A stretch of DNA of 64,000 nt from Polyangiaceae bacterium UTPRO1 (GTDB taxonomy: Bacteria; Desulfobacterota; Binatia; UTPRO1), in the NCBI GenBank assembly GCA_002050235.1, contig MWST01000043.1, forward strand, positions 62,001 through 126,000, given 5' to 3'. Position 1 is the stretch's first letter. Each line of letters starts with the position of its first letter. The position numbers and the translations under genes are program-made. This document shows positions 26,806 through 35,121 of this stretch, piece by piece. The notes below the pieces were generated by a model. The model saw only the letters and a list, made by a program, of their open reading frames with translations, ran no database searches and was not told the origin of the DNA.

Positions 26806-28027
26806 GGCCGAAGACCACCGTCGTGTTGTTGCCGCCGAAGCCGTAGGAGTTCGAGAGCGCGTAGCGAAGCGTTGCCGGCCGACTCGCGCGCGGCACGAAG
26901 TCGAGCCGGCACGAAGGGTCGGGCTCGTCGAGGTTCAGGGTCGGCGGCAAGAAGCCGTCGCGGAGGGCCAGGACGGTCGCGAGCCCCTCGATGGCGCCGG
27001 CGGCGCCGAGGGTGTGGCCGACCGCCGACTTCGTGGAGCTCACCGCGAGCCGCGCCGCCGCGGTGCCGAAGACGCGCTCGATGGCGGCGGCTTCGATGCC
27101 GTCGTTGAGCGGCGTTCCGGTGCCGTGGGCGTTCACGTATCCGACCTCGGCAGCGGCGACGCCGGCGCGCGCCAAGGCGCGCTCCATCGCCAAGGCCGCG
27201 CCCACCCCCTCGGGGTGCGGCGCCGTGAGGTGATGCGCGTCGGCGCTCATGCCGTAGCCGAGGATGGCCGCGTGCACGCAGGCGCGCCGGCGCGCCGCGT
27301 GCTCCGCACTCTCGATCACCAGGATCGCCGCGCCTTCGCCGAGGCTCAGGCCCGAGCGTCGCCGGTCGAACGGCCGGCAGGGTTCCAGCGACAGCGCCTT
27401 CAGCGCGTTGAAGCCGGCGAAGATCGTCCGGCACATCGACTCCGTGCCGCCGGCCAGTACGGCATCGACGCGTCCGAGCCGGATCCAGTCGAGCGCGATG
27501 CCGAGCGCCGTGCCGCTCGACGAGCATGCCGTGCTGAGCGCCAGGCGCGGACCGCCGACGCCGAAGTGGTGTGCGACCAGGTCGGCGCTGGTCGCCATCG
27601 GGGTGGCGACGAAGCGGCTTCGCCGGTAGCGCCGGGACGGGTTGTCGATGTGCTCCCGGAACGCGGTCTCCGCCGCCATCATGCCGGCGGTGGTGGCGCC
27701 GAGGACGATGCCGACGCGCGCCGGCGCGGCGGCGACATCGAGCCTGCTCGCGGCGAGCGCTTCGGCGGCGGCGGCGAGCGCGAAGAGGTCGGAGCGCGAG
27801 GCGCGCCGCCGCAGCGGCGGCGGCAGCGACGGCGGCACCGGCAGATCCTTCACCTCGGCGGCGATCCGGCTGCGATAGCCTGTGGCGTCGAAGCCGGTGA
27901 CCGGCCCGATCGCGCACCTGCCGGCGCGCAGCGCCGCGGCGAAGCCGTCGACCGAGGACGCGAGCGCGTTCACCGTGCCGAGACCGGTGACGACGGCGCC
28001 GCCTCGGGCCGTCGCTTCACCCCGCAC
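26798..28027 (-). CDS. Active 3-oxoacyl-ACP synthase (ketosynthase)
   Basis: A 409-residue FabF-type ketosynthase with a complete triad: Cys168 in LSTACSSSGTA, His301 in NAHGTGTPLND and His338 in SSTKSAVGHTLGAAG, plus SNSYGFGGNNTTVVF near the end. It performs decarboxylative condensation of malonyl-ACP with a growing acyl-ACP chain. GTG 28027 overlaps the ACP gene by 11 bp, and its stop overlaps the inactive KS homologue by 8 bp, so it probably forms the catalytic half of a KS-CLF pair (ApeO-like). It is not the housekeeping FabF judging by this context, though that cannot be excluded. Confidence 0.9.
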   Translation of the reverse strand: MRGEATARGGAVVTGLGTVNALASSVDGFAAALRAGRCAIGPVTGFDATGYRSRIAAEVKDLPVPPSLPPPLRRRASRSDLFALAAAAEALAASRLDVAAAPARVGIVLGATTAGMMAAETAFREHIDNPSRRYRRSRFVATPMATSADLVAHHFGVGGPRLALSTACSSSGTALGIALDWIRLGRVDAVLAGGTESMCRTIFAGFNALKALSLEPCRPFDRRRSGLSLGEGAAILVIESAEHAARRRACVHAAILGYGMSADAHHLTAPHPEGVGAALAMERALARAGVAAAEVGYVNAHGTGTPLNDGIEAAAIERVFGTAAARLAVSSTKSAVGHTLGAAGAIEGLATVLALRDGFLPPTLNLDEPDPSCRLDFVPRASRPATLRYALSNSYGFGGNNTTVVFGRA

Positions 28028-28292
28028 GGTCCCGCTCGGCGCCGATGTACTCCGCGAGTGCGGCGATCGACGCGAAGGCGCTCTTTCCGACCTCCTCGTC
28101 GGGGATGGCGATGCCGAAGTGCTCCTCGATCAGGACCACCAGCTCCAGCGCGTCGATGGAGTCGAGCCCGAGGCCTTCCACGAAGATGGGCTGGTCGTCG
28201 GCGATGCTCGCCGGGTCGGTGTCTTGCAGGCGAAGTCCCGAGACCAGGATCTCCTTGAGCTTCTGCTTCAGCGTCTCGCGATCCATCGTCAT
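28017..28292 (-). CDS. Acyl carrier protein (first ACP, ketosynthase operon)
   Basis: A 91-residue ACP with Ser45 in VEGLGLDSIDALELVVLIEEHF, the standard phosphopantetheinylation motif. ATG 28292 overlaps the ketoreductase stop by 4 nt (ATGA); a second ATG two codons later is also possible. It should carry the growing chain for the adjacent KS-CLF pair, ketoreductase and dehydratase. It differs markedly from the second ACP at 20010, consistent with separate roles for the two, as in two-ACP aryl polyene systems. Confidence 0.9.
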   Translation of the reverse strand: MTMDRETLKQKLKEILVSGLRLQDTDPASIADDQPIFVEGLGLDSIDALELVVLIEEHFGIAIPDEEVGKSAFASIAALAEYIGAERDRAG

Positions 28293-29092
28293 GCGGTCAC
28301 CAATCCTCCGTCGACGGCGAGCGTCGCTCCCGTGATGTACGCGGCGTGCGGCAGCACCAGGAAGAGCGCCGCGTGCGCTATCTCCTCCGGACGCCCGAGG
28401 CGGCCCGCGGGAATGCGCGCCGTCATCGCGTCGCGCGCCTCCTTGGCGATGCCGGCGGTCATCGCCGTGTCGACGACGCCCGGGCAGAGGGCGTTCACCG
28501 TGATGCCGAAGCCGGCGACCTCGGCCGCGAGCGAGCGCGTGAGCGCGATCATGCCGCCCTTTGACGCCGCGTAGCTCGCCGCCCCGGCTTTGCCCATGAT
28601 TCCGGCCGGCGAGACCACGTTCACGATGCGGCCGAAGCCGCGGGCGATCATGCCGCGCAGCGCCGGCCGCAGGCACAGGAACGGGCCCGTCAGGTTCGTT
28701 GCCAGCACGTCGTTCCAGGCGTCGTCGGAGAGCATCATCAGGTGGCCGTCGCGGGTGACGGCGGCGTTGTTCACCAGGATCTCGAAGGCGCGGTCGCCGG
28801 TGCGGCTACGGAAGAAGTCGGCGACCGCTTCGCGACTCGCCACGTCGCACCGCGATACTTCGTGCCGGTCGCCGCCGGCGGCGAGCTCGGCGCGCATGCG
28901 TTCGGCATCGCCGGCGGTGTGCGTCCAGGTGACGGTCACCTCGGCGCCGGCCGCGGCGAGCGCCAGGGCGATGGCGCGGCCGATACCGCGCGTGCCGCCG
29001 GTCACGAGGGCCCGGCGTCCCGCGAGCACCGTCGGCGACACGAACGTCTCGGCCGGAGCGACCGGTGCGACGCGAGGAGATCGAACACCCAC
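28289..29092 (-). CDS. FabG-like 3-oxoacyl-ACP reductase
   Basis: A 267-residue classical short-chain dehydrogenase: ALVTGGTRGIGRAIA binds NADPH, ILVNNAAVTRDG and the active-site set S (VSPAGIM), Y and K (YAASKGG) are present, and CPGVVDTAMT follows. It reduces beta-ketoacyl-ACP in the polyene-type operon. The annotated GTG 29092 gives about 25 residues before the fold; an internal GTG near 29041 is an alternative start. It lies 38 bp after the AMP ligase and is coupled to the ACP by an ATGA overlap. Confidence 0.88.
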   Translation of the reverse strand: MGVRSPRVAPVAPAETFVSPTVLAGRRALVTGGTRGIGRAIALALAAAGAEVTVTWTHTAGDAERMRAELAAGGDRHEVSRCDVASREAVADFFRSRTGDRAFEILVNNAAVTRDGHLMMLSDDAWNDVLATNLTGPFLCLRPALRGMIARGFGRIVNVVSPAGIMGKAGAASYAASKGGMIALTRSLAAEVAGFGITVNALCPGVVDTAMTAGIAKEARDAMTARIPAGRLGRPEEIAHAALFLVLPHAAYITGATLAVDGGLVTA

Positions 29093-29130
29093 GTGGGCGG
29101 ACTCAACAATGGGTCGAGCACGCTGTCAAA

Positions 29131-30588
29131 TCAGGCCTCGGCGAGCAGCCGGCCGATCAAGACCTTGCCGAGCGGCGAGCGCGGCAGAGATTCGCGGAAG
29201 CCGACGACGCGCGGCACCTTGTGGGCGGCCAGGCGCTCGCGGCAGTGGGCGCGGAGCTGGTCGGCCGTGGCCGCGCTAGCGAGCACGACGGCGGCGGCGA
29301 CGATCTGCTCGTCGTGGGCGGCGGCGAGGCCGAACACCGCGACGTCGGCGACGGCGGGGTGGGCGCGCAGCGCCGCCTCCACCTCGGCGGGATCGACCTT
29401 GTTGCCGGCGGTGTTGATGAAGAGGCTCGTGCGGCCGCTGACGCTCAGCCGTCCGGCGGCGTCGAGCCAGCCGAGATCGCGGGTGCGCAGCGGCGTCGCC
29501 GGGCCGCCGGCGGCAGCGGGGCTGCGCACCACGATCTCGCCGCGCGCGCCGGCGGGAAGCGGCCGCCCGCGCTCGTCCTCGATGGTCACGATGACGTTGC
29601 CGAGGGGTCGGCCGACGGTCGCCGGGTCGACTTCCGGCTCGGGAGCGAGATCGCAGGCGACGCTGCCGGCTTCGGTGAGGCCGTAGAGCTGCCGCACGGC
29701 GATGCCGAAGCGGGCGCGGAAGGCGGTGCAGACCTCGGGGGGCAGAGGCGCGCCGGCGCTGATGCAGAGGCGGAGCGCCGCGAGGTCGATGTGCCGGCGG
29801 CGATCGGTCGCCGCCAGCATGCGCAGCATGAAAGGTACGGCCGGAAAGACGGTGACGTGCTCGCGCGCCAGGAGCTCGAGCACCTGGCGGCGGAGGAAGC
29901 GCGGCCGCACGATCAAGCTGGCGCCGGCGCGCAGCGCCGCGAGGAGCGCGTTCCCGAGCCCGTGCGCGTGCGAGAGGGGGACGGCGCCGAGCACGACGTC
30001 GGCAGCGTCGAGGCGCGCCGCGGCATGGAAGTTCTCGGCTTCCCACCAGAGATTGGCATGCGTACGCACGACCCGGTGCGGGTGCGCGAGCGTGCCCGAG
30101 GTCGCGGCCAGGAGCGCCGGATCCGCCGGGTGCGGCGGTGCCGGGGGGCGCGCCGATCGAGCCGCCGCACGCGCTGCGACGAGGCGCAGGCCGCCGCCAT
30201 CGGCCGCGAAGCGCATCGCGGCGAGCGTCCGCTCGCCGTCGCCGCGCCCGATGATCGCGGCGACGCGCGTGCCGGCGAAGAGCCGGCGGAGCTCATCCGG
30301 GCGCGCGGTCGGCGGGACGGGGAAAGCCGCGGCGCCGGCAGCGAGGACGCCGAGGAAGCTCTCGACGAAGGCTACCGAGCTCGGCAGCGCGATCGCCACG
30401 CAGTCGCCGGCGCCGAGGCCGTTGGCGGCGAGCACGGCGGCTGCGGCAGCGACCCGCTGCGCCAGCGTCGCGTAGTCGATCGTCGCGGTCTCGTCGGCGA
30501 CCGCGCGCCGCGTTCCGCCGCGAGCGACGGCGGCGTCGAGCAGCGAGAGCACGGTCCCGGGAACGGCGGTCGATGGCGAGCCCTTCAT
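29131..30588 (-). CDS. AMP-dependent ligase, probable starter-acid-activating enzyme
   Basis: A 485-residue ANL-superfamily adenylating enzyme. The phosphate loop is LLAATSGTLAHPHRVVRTHANL, a variant with His instead of the usual Lys. RQLYGLTEAGSVACDLAPE, RTRDLGWLDAAGRLSVSGRTSLFINTAG and C-terminal LPRSPLGKVLIGRL with the catalytic Lys follow. It leads the polyene-type operon, so it is inferred to activate the starter carboxylic acid (an aryl acid in aryl polyenes) for transfer to ACP. ATG 30588 is chosen; GTG 30612 is an in-frame alternative. No Shine-Dalgarno settles it. Confidence 0.82.
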   Translation of the reverse strand: MKGSPSTAVPGTVLSLLDAAVARGGTRRAVADETATIDYATLAQRVAAAAAVLAANGLGAGDCVAIALPSSVAFVESFLGVLAAGAAAFPVPPTARPDELRRLFAGTRVAAIIGRGDGERTLAAMRFAADGGGLRLVAARAAARSARPPAPPHPADPALLAATSGTLAHPHRVVRTHANLWWEAENFHAAARLDAADVVLGAVPLSHAHGLGNALLAALRAGASLIVRPRFLRRQVLELLAREHVTVFPAVPFMLRMLAATDRRRHIDLAALRLCISAGAPLPPEVCTAFRARFGIAVRQLYGLTEAGSVACDLAPEPEVDPATVGRPLGNVIVTIEDERGRPLPAGARGEIVVRSPAAAGGPATPLRTRDLGWLDAAGRLSVSGRTSLFINTAGNKVDPAEVEAALRAHPAVADVAVFGLAAAHDEQIVAAAVVLASAATADQLRAHCRERLAAHKVPRVVGFRESLPRSPLGKVLIGRLLAEA

Positions 30589-30727
30589 CACGCCGAGGGC
30601 GGCTCGTAGCACACCGGCAGGCGCTTGCCGAATCGCGGGCGGTACGCTCGCTCGTGAGCTTCGGTGGTTCCCGGTGCCGGCGGCGGCGTGCTAGAGGTCG
30701 CCGCGTCCACGAGGGAGGATCGATCGC

Positions 30728-31480
30728 ATGCGGGACCGGGCGTTCGTGTCGGAGATCGCCGCCGACACCTATCGCATCACCACTTACCACGAGCCCTGGC
30801 GCAGCACCGTGAATCAGTACCTGATCCTCGACGAGGAGCCGGTGCTGATCTCGACGGGCCTGCGCGAGCGTTTCGAGGACACCTGGGCCGGCCTCGCGCA
30901 GCTCCTCGATCCGACCAAGATCCGCCATGTCGTCGTGCTCCACTACGAGGCGGACGAGTGCGGGGCGCTGAACGAGATCCTGCTGCGGGCGCCGAACGCG
31001 ACGCCGCTCGCATCGATGCGCACGGTCGTTTCGTCGCTCGCGGATGCGGCAGTGCGCTCACCGCGCGGCGTCGGCGATGGTGAGGTGCTGGACCTCGGCA
31101 CGCACGGACTGCGCATGCTGGAGGCGCCCTACGTGCACGCGTGGGACGGCATCGTGGTCGTCGACGAGCGCACGCGGGTGGCATTCACCGCGGATCTCTT
31201 CATTCAGCCGGGGCGCGGCGAAGCGCTGGTCCGCGACGACCGCGCGGCGCTCTCGGCGGAGCTCTACAGGACGTTCTACGGCGTGCCGCCCGACTCCTAC
31301 CTGCACCGTGCCCTCGACCGCATCGAAACGGCGCAACCGGCGGTGCTGGCGCCCGGGCACGGCGCCGCACTCGCCGGCGCGTTCACGGCGTACTATCGCG
31401 CCTATCGCGCCCTCGCCGGCGAGCAGCGCGTAACCCGCTCCGTCGTGGGGGCGCCGTCGTTGCGCACGTCGGCGGGATGA
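30728..31480 (+). CDS. Flavodiiron-like metallo-beta-lactamase-fold protein without flavodoxin domain
   Basis: A 250-residue MBL-fold protein resembling the diiron domain of flavodiiron proteins and stand-alone oxygen-binding diiron proteins. The metal motif reads LHYEADECG (residues 71-79) against HxExDHxG, with Glu77 in the position of a His ligand. Later ligands match: His in PYVHAWDG, Asp in FTADLF and His in APGHGAAL. There is no C-terminal flavodoxin or rubredoxin. It may sense or reduce O2 or NO, or be a divergent hydrolase. AGGAGG-like GGGAGGATC precedes the ATG. It diverges from the polyene-type operon. Confidence 0.7.
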   Translation: MRDRAFVSEIAADTYRITTYHEPWRSTVNQYLILDEEPVLISTGLRERFEDTWAGLAQLLDPTKIRHVVVLHYEADECGALNEILLRAPNATPLASMRTVVSSLADAAVRSPRGVGDGEVLDLGTHGLRMLEAPYVHAWDGIVVVDERTRVAFTADLFIQPGRGEALVRDDRAALSAELYRTFYGVPPDSYLHRALDRIETAQPAVLAPGHGAALAGAFTAYYRAYRALAGEQRVTRSVVGAPSLRTSAG

Positions 31481-31538
31481 CGGGGCGAGCCTCGCGGCGG
31501 CCTTGCGCACCGCGGCCGGCCGGCTGGAGGCGCGCGCC

Positions 31539-33425
31539 ATGGGCGCGCGGCCGGTAGCCGGGCGCGGGAGCCGGGTCGCGGCGGCTGCGGTAGTGCTCCT
31601 CGCGGTCGCGTTCTCGGTGCACCGCCTCGAGGACTTCGACACCTGGTACCATCTCGCGGCAGGGCGGCTCATGCTCGCGACCGGCACCTGGCCGGCGACG
31701 AACACGTTCTCGTTGACGGCGCCCGACTATCCCTGGATCGACCTGCACTGGATCTTCCAGTTGCTCCTCTACGCTGCCTGGACGGTCGGCGGCGTCGACG
31801 GCACGATCGTGCTCGCGGCGACGCTCATGGGCGCTACGACCTACGTGCTCTACGGGGTCGCCCGGCGCTTCGCCCCGCCGGCGCTCGCCGCTCTTCTCCT
31901 GGCCGTAGCGCTCGTGATCTCGTCGCCGCGCTTCGTGCCGCGTCCGGAGCTGCTCTCGTTCCTGTACTTCGCTCTCTACCTGGTGCTGCTGGAGGGCCAA
32001 CCCCGGAACGGCCGCGCCGTGTTCTTCCTCGTGCCGCTCCAGATCCTGTGGGTGAACACGCAGGGCATCTTCGCGGTCGGGATCGCGTTGATCGGATGCT
32101 ACTGGCTCGGCGCGACGCTCGCCCTCCTGCCGCTGCCGCGCGGCTGGCGCGCGGCGAGCGGGCTCGATCCCGCCGCCTGGCGGCGGCTCACCGCCGTCCT
32201 GGCGCTGGCGACGCTCGGCTGCCTCGTCAATCCGTGGGGCGTCGAGGGCGCGCTTTTTCCGCTGCAGTTGCTGCCGCGGGTGACCGGCAGCTCGCTCTTC
32301 TCGACGCGGATCGGCGAATTCCAGCCGCCGCTCGGGTCCGGATACGCGCCGCCGCTCGTCGCCACGTGGGTCGGACTGCTCGCGGTCACCGCCGTCTCCT
32401 TCGCGCTCAACGCACGCCGCTGGCACCTCGGACGCCTGCTGGCGGTGGTCGCGTTCGGCTACTTGTCGACGCAGTCGCTCCGCAACATGGCCTTCTTCGG
32501 CTGGATCGCAGTACCGGCGATCGCGGCGAACGCCGGACCGTGGCTCGCGCGGCGCACCTTGGCGCCGGCGCTGCGCTCGGCGCTCGCCGGCGCCGTGCTC
32601 GGGGGCATCTTCTTTCTGATCGGCGCCGTGATCACCAACCAGTACTCCCGCGCCATGGCGATCGAGCGCGAGTTCGGCCTCGGAGTATCGCGGGCGCGCT
32701 TCCCGGCCGATGCGATCGCCTTCATGGACCGCATGGACGTCACCGGGCGCGCATTCAATTGCCTTGCCATGGGCGGCTATCTCGAATGGAGCCGACCGCA
32801 GGCCACGGTCTTCGTCGACGGGCGTCTCGAAGCTTTTCCGGAAGCCGTCTTCCGGCGCTACTTCGCGGTGATGGAGCGGCCGGAGACGTGGCCGCTCAAC
32901 GTCGCGCCCTACGGGCTCGACTATGCGCTCCTGTACCACGGCTGGTCGAATCGGCTGCCGCTCGTGAGTTATCTCGCGCGCGGACACGGGTGGACGATGG
33001 TCTACTACGACGAGATCGCGTCGGTGTTCGTGCCGACCGACGAGGCGCACCGCACGACACGCGAGCGCGCTTCGACCGCGTTCGCCGAGATGCGCCGGGC
33101 GCGCCTGGCCGCGCCGGATCCAGAGCCGCCGAACGCCTGGCGCCGCGCGCTCTCGGCGCCGGTCGCCGAGGTCTGGCGCCAACGCGCCTATGGCACCATG
33201 TTGCGCAGTATCGGACTAGCCGATGAGGCGGTGCGGGCGTTCCGCCGCGCCCTTGCTCTCGATCCGGGAAACATCGACGCCCGTGTCGACCTCGGGCTCA
33301 CGTACTGGTCCTTGGACCGGCGGGACGATGCGCTCGCACAATGGCGCGAGGCGTTGCGGCGCGATCCGGGGAACGAGCGCGTGGAGCAGATCCTAGTCCG
33401 CGCCGGCGGCGCCGCAGCGCGCTGA
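31539..33425 (+). CDS. Polytopic membrane protein with C-terminal TPR repeats
   Basis: A 628-residue protein. Residues 1-380 contain about ten hydrophobic segments. An early FDTWYHLAAGRLMLATGTWPATNTFS loop is of a kind seen in large membrane glycosyltransferase-like (GT-C-like) proteins. A soluble region follows, and two TPR units end the protein (AVRAFRRALALDPGNIDARVDLGL, DALAQWREALRRDPGN). It may transfer sugars or act in envelope assembly, but no catalytic residue set is certain. ATG 31539 is fixed by GGAGG 8 nt upstream; the longer TTG-initiated frame is unlikely. Confidence 0.65.
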   Translation: MGARPVAGRGSRVAAAAVVLLAVAFSVHRLEDFDTWYHLAAGRLMLATGTWPATNTFSLTAPDYPWIDLHWIFQLLLYAAWTVGGVDGTIVLAATLMGATTYVLYGVARRFAPPALAALLLAVALVISSPRFVPRPELLSFLYFALYLVLLEGQPRNGRAVFFLVPLQILWVNTQGIFAVGIALIGCYWLGATLALLPLPRGWRAASGLDPAAWRRLTAVLALATLGCLVNPWGVEGALFPLQLLPRVTGSSLFSTRIGEFQPPLGSGYAPPLVATWVGLLAVTAVSFALNARRWHLGRLLAVVAFGYLSTQSLRNMAFFGWIAVPAIAANAGPWLARRTLAPALRSALAGAVLGGIFFLIGAVITNQYSRAMAIEREFGLGVSRARFPADAIAFMDRMDVTGRAFNCLAMGGYLEWSRPQATVFVDGRLEAFPEAVFRRYFAVMERPETWPLNVAPYGLDYALLYHGWSNRLPLVSYLARGHGWTMVYYDEIASVFVPTDEAHRTTRERASTAFAEMRRARLAAPDPEPPNAWRRALSAPVAEVWRQRAYGTMLRSIGLADEAVRAFRRALALDPGNIDARVDLGLTYWSLDRRDDALAQWREALRRDPGNERVEQILVRAGGAAAR

Positions 33426-33435
33426 GGCGGCGGTG

Positions 33436-33478
33436 CCGGCGCGGGAGGCGGCCGTACGATGGCCTCCTCCCGCGCCGG
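33436..33478. terminator. Strong hairpin between convergent genes
   Basis: An 18-bp stem with one mismatch (GGCGCGGGAGGCGGCC pairing with GGCCTCCTCCCGCGCC, plus two flanking pairs) around the loop GTACGAT lies between the stops of the TPR membrane protein (33425) and HtrA (33504). It is a probable bidirectional terminator without a clear U-tract. Confidence 0.55.
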
Positions 33479-33503
33479 GGCGCGCCCGCCGCCTCCTGCA
33501 GGC

Positions 33504-34982
33504 TCAGCGTTCCGGAGAGAGCGTCAGGAACACCGTGCTCTCGCCGCGCCGCACCAGCAGCAGGATCGGCGGCGTCGCCTTCGCGAGCGCCGCGGCGGCC
33601 GCGCGCGCCGACTGAACGTCGCGCCGGTCGACCTGCAGGATCAGGTCGCCCGGCCGCATGCCAGCCTCCTCGGCGGGGCTGCCGTTGGCGACGCCGGAAA
33701 CGAGGGCGCCGACGACACTGCGACCATAGCCGAGCTGGCGGCGGGCGGCGTCGGTAAGGTCGTCGAGCTGCAGGCCGAGACTCCCCGCCGAGACCTTGCC
33801 GCCTTCGTCCTCCCCTTCGGCGGGAGAGCCGCCGCGTCCGCGCACGATGTCCTCGGGTTGGGTTCCGATCTTGACCTCGAGCGTGCGCTCCTTGCCGTCG
33901 CGGACGATCCGCAGCCGCGCCGTGCTGTCGGGCGGCAGGGTCGCGATCGTGCGCGACAGCTGCCCGGGCTCGCTGATCGGCTTCCCGTCCATGCCGATCA
34001 CGACGTCGCCGCGCTTCAGGCCCGCTGCGTCGGCGGGGCTCTTGGGGATCACGTCGGCGATCAGCGCTCCCTCGGTGTCGCCGAGGCCGAGAGCTTGCCG
34101 CAGGTCCGGACCGAGCGGCTGGATGCTGACGCCGAGCCAGCCGCGCGTCACCTTGCCGGTGGCGCGCAGCTGATCGACGACGGCGCGCGCCAGGTTGATC
34201 GGGGTCGCGAAGCCGATGCCGATGTTGCCCCCGCTCTGACTGAAGATCGCCGTGTTGATGCCGACGACGCGTCCGTGCTGGTCGAAGAGCGGACCGCCGG
34301 AGTTGCCCGGGTTGATGGACGCGTCGGTCTGGATGAAGTCGTCGTAGGGACCGGCGCCGATGACGCGGTCGCGCGCCGAGACGATGCCGGCCGTCAGGGT
34401 GTGCGAGAGCCCGAACGGGTTGCCGGCCGCGAGCACCCAGTCGCCGACCTGTAGCTTGTCGGAGTCGCCGAGCGGCACTGTCGGGATCCGACCCTCGGGC
34501 TTGATCTTCAGGAGCGCGACATCGGTCTTGGCGTCGTCGCCGACGAGCTTCGCCTTGTAGGACTTGCCGGTCGAGAACTGCACGTCGATGTCGTCGGCGC
34601 CTTCGACGACGTGGCGGTTGGTGACGATGTAGCCGGTCTCGTCGATCACGAAGCCGGAGCCGAGGCTGCGCTGCTTGGAGGGGCCGCTGCGTCCGCCGCC
34701 GAACCGTTCCCAGAAGTCCTCGCCGAAGAACTGCTCGAAGGGATCCTGACCGCGGGGAAACTGCCGCCGCTGGGTGCGGGCGGGGATGTTCTTCGTCGTG
34801 TTGATGTTGACGACCGCCGGCATCACTTGCTGCGCGAGCGGGGCGAAGGACGGGATGGCATCGTCCATCTGCGACTCGATCCTCGCCGGCGTCAGCGCCG
34901 CGAAGACCAGCGCCCCGATCGCTCCGCCGCTCAGGCTGATGACGGCGAGGTGCCAGGGCCGCACGCGTACTTCGGTTTTCAT
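33504..34982 (-). CDS. Periplasmic serine protease DegP/HtrA family
   Basis: A 492-residue HtrA protease with one N-terminal hydrophobic segment (residues 11-31, a signal peptide or anchor). The trypsin-like triad is His124 (TNRHVVEGA), Asp154 (TDVALLKI) and Ser228 (NPGNSGGPLF). Two PDZ domains follow (GWLGVSIQPL... and GLQLDDLTDAARRQLGYG...). It degrades or refolds damaged envelope proteins. ATG 34982 has AAGGAGG 5 nt upstream, which rules out the longer in-frame start at 35360. A perfect 16-bp palindrome lies just before the ribosome binding site. Confidence 0.93.
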   Translation of the reverse strand: MKTEVRVRPWHLAVISLSGGAIGALVFAALTPARIESQMDDAIPSFAPLAQQVMPAVVNINTTKNIPARTQRRQFPRGQDPFEQFFGEDFWERFGGGRSGPSKQRSLGSGFVIDETGYIVTNRHVVEGADDIDVQFSTGKSYKAKLVGDDAKTDVALLKIKPEGRIPTVPLGDSDKLQVGDWVLAAGNPFGLSHTLTAGIVSARDRVIGAGPYDDFIQTDASINPGNSGGPLFDQHGRVVGINTAIFSQSGGNIGIGFATPINLARAVVDQLRATGKVTRGWLGVSIQPLGPDLRQALGLGDTEGALIADVIPKSPADAAGLKRGDVVIGMDGKPISEPGQLSRTIATLPPDSTARLRIVRDGKERTLEVKIGTQPEDIVRGRGGSPAEGEDEGGKVSAGSLGLQLDDLTDAARRQLGYGRSVVGALVSGVANGSPAEEAGMRPGDLILQVDRRDVQSARAAAAALAKATPPILLLVRRGESTVFLTLSPER

Positions 34983-35001
34983 ACGTTCCTCCTTGAAAAC
35001 G

Positions 35002-35017
35002 ACGGTATCGATACCGT
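35002..35017 (-). promoter_or_regulatory. Perfect 16-bp palindrome upstream of htrA
   Basis: ACGGTATCGATACCGT is its own reverse complement and lies 20-35 nt before the HtrA start codon, immediately upstream of the AAGGAGG site. The position and perfect symmetry suggest an operator for a dimeric regulator, or a short hairpin in the leader. Nothing in the window identifies the regulator. Confidence 0.5.
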
Positions 35018-35121
35018 GAACGCTTTCGCTTGGTGCCGGGCATTGTGGCGCAGGCTGACGGGAACGCAATCGGGCTTGACACGCTTGCTTTTCGCCGAGC
35101 GGGAGCAGACTCTCCGTCCGG

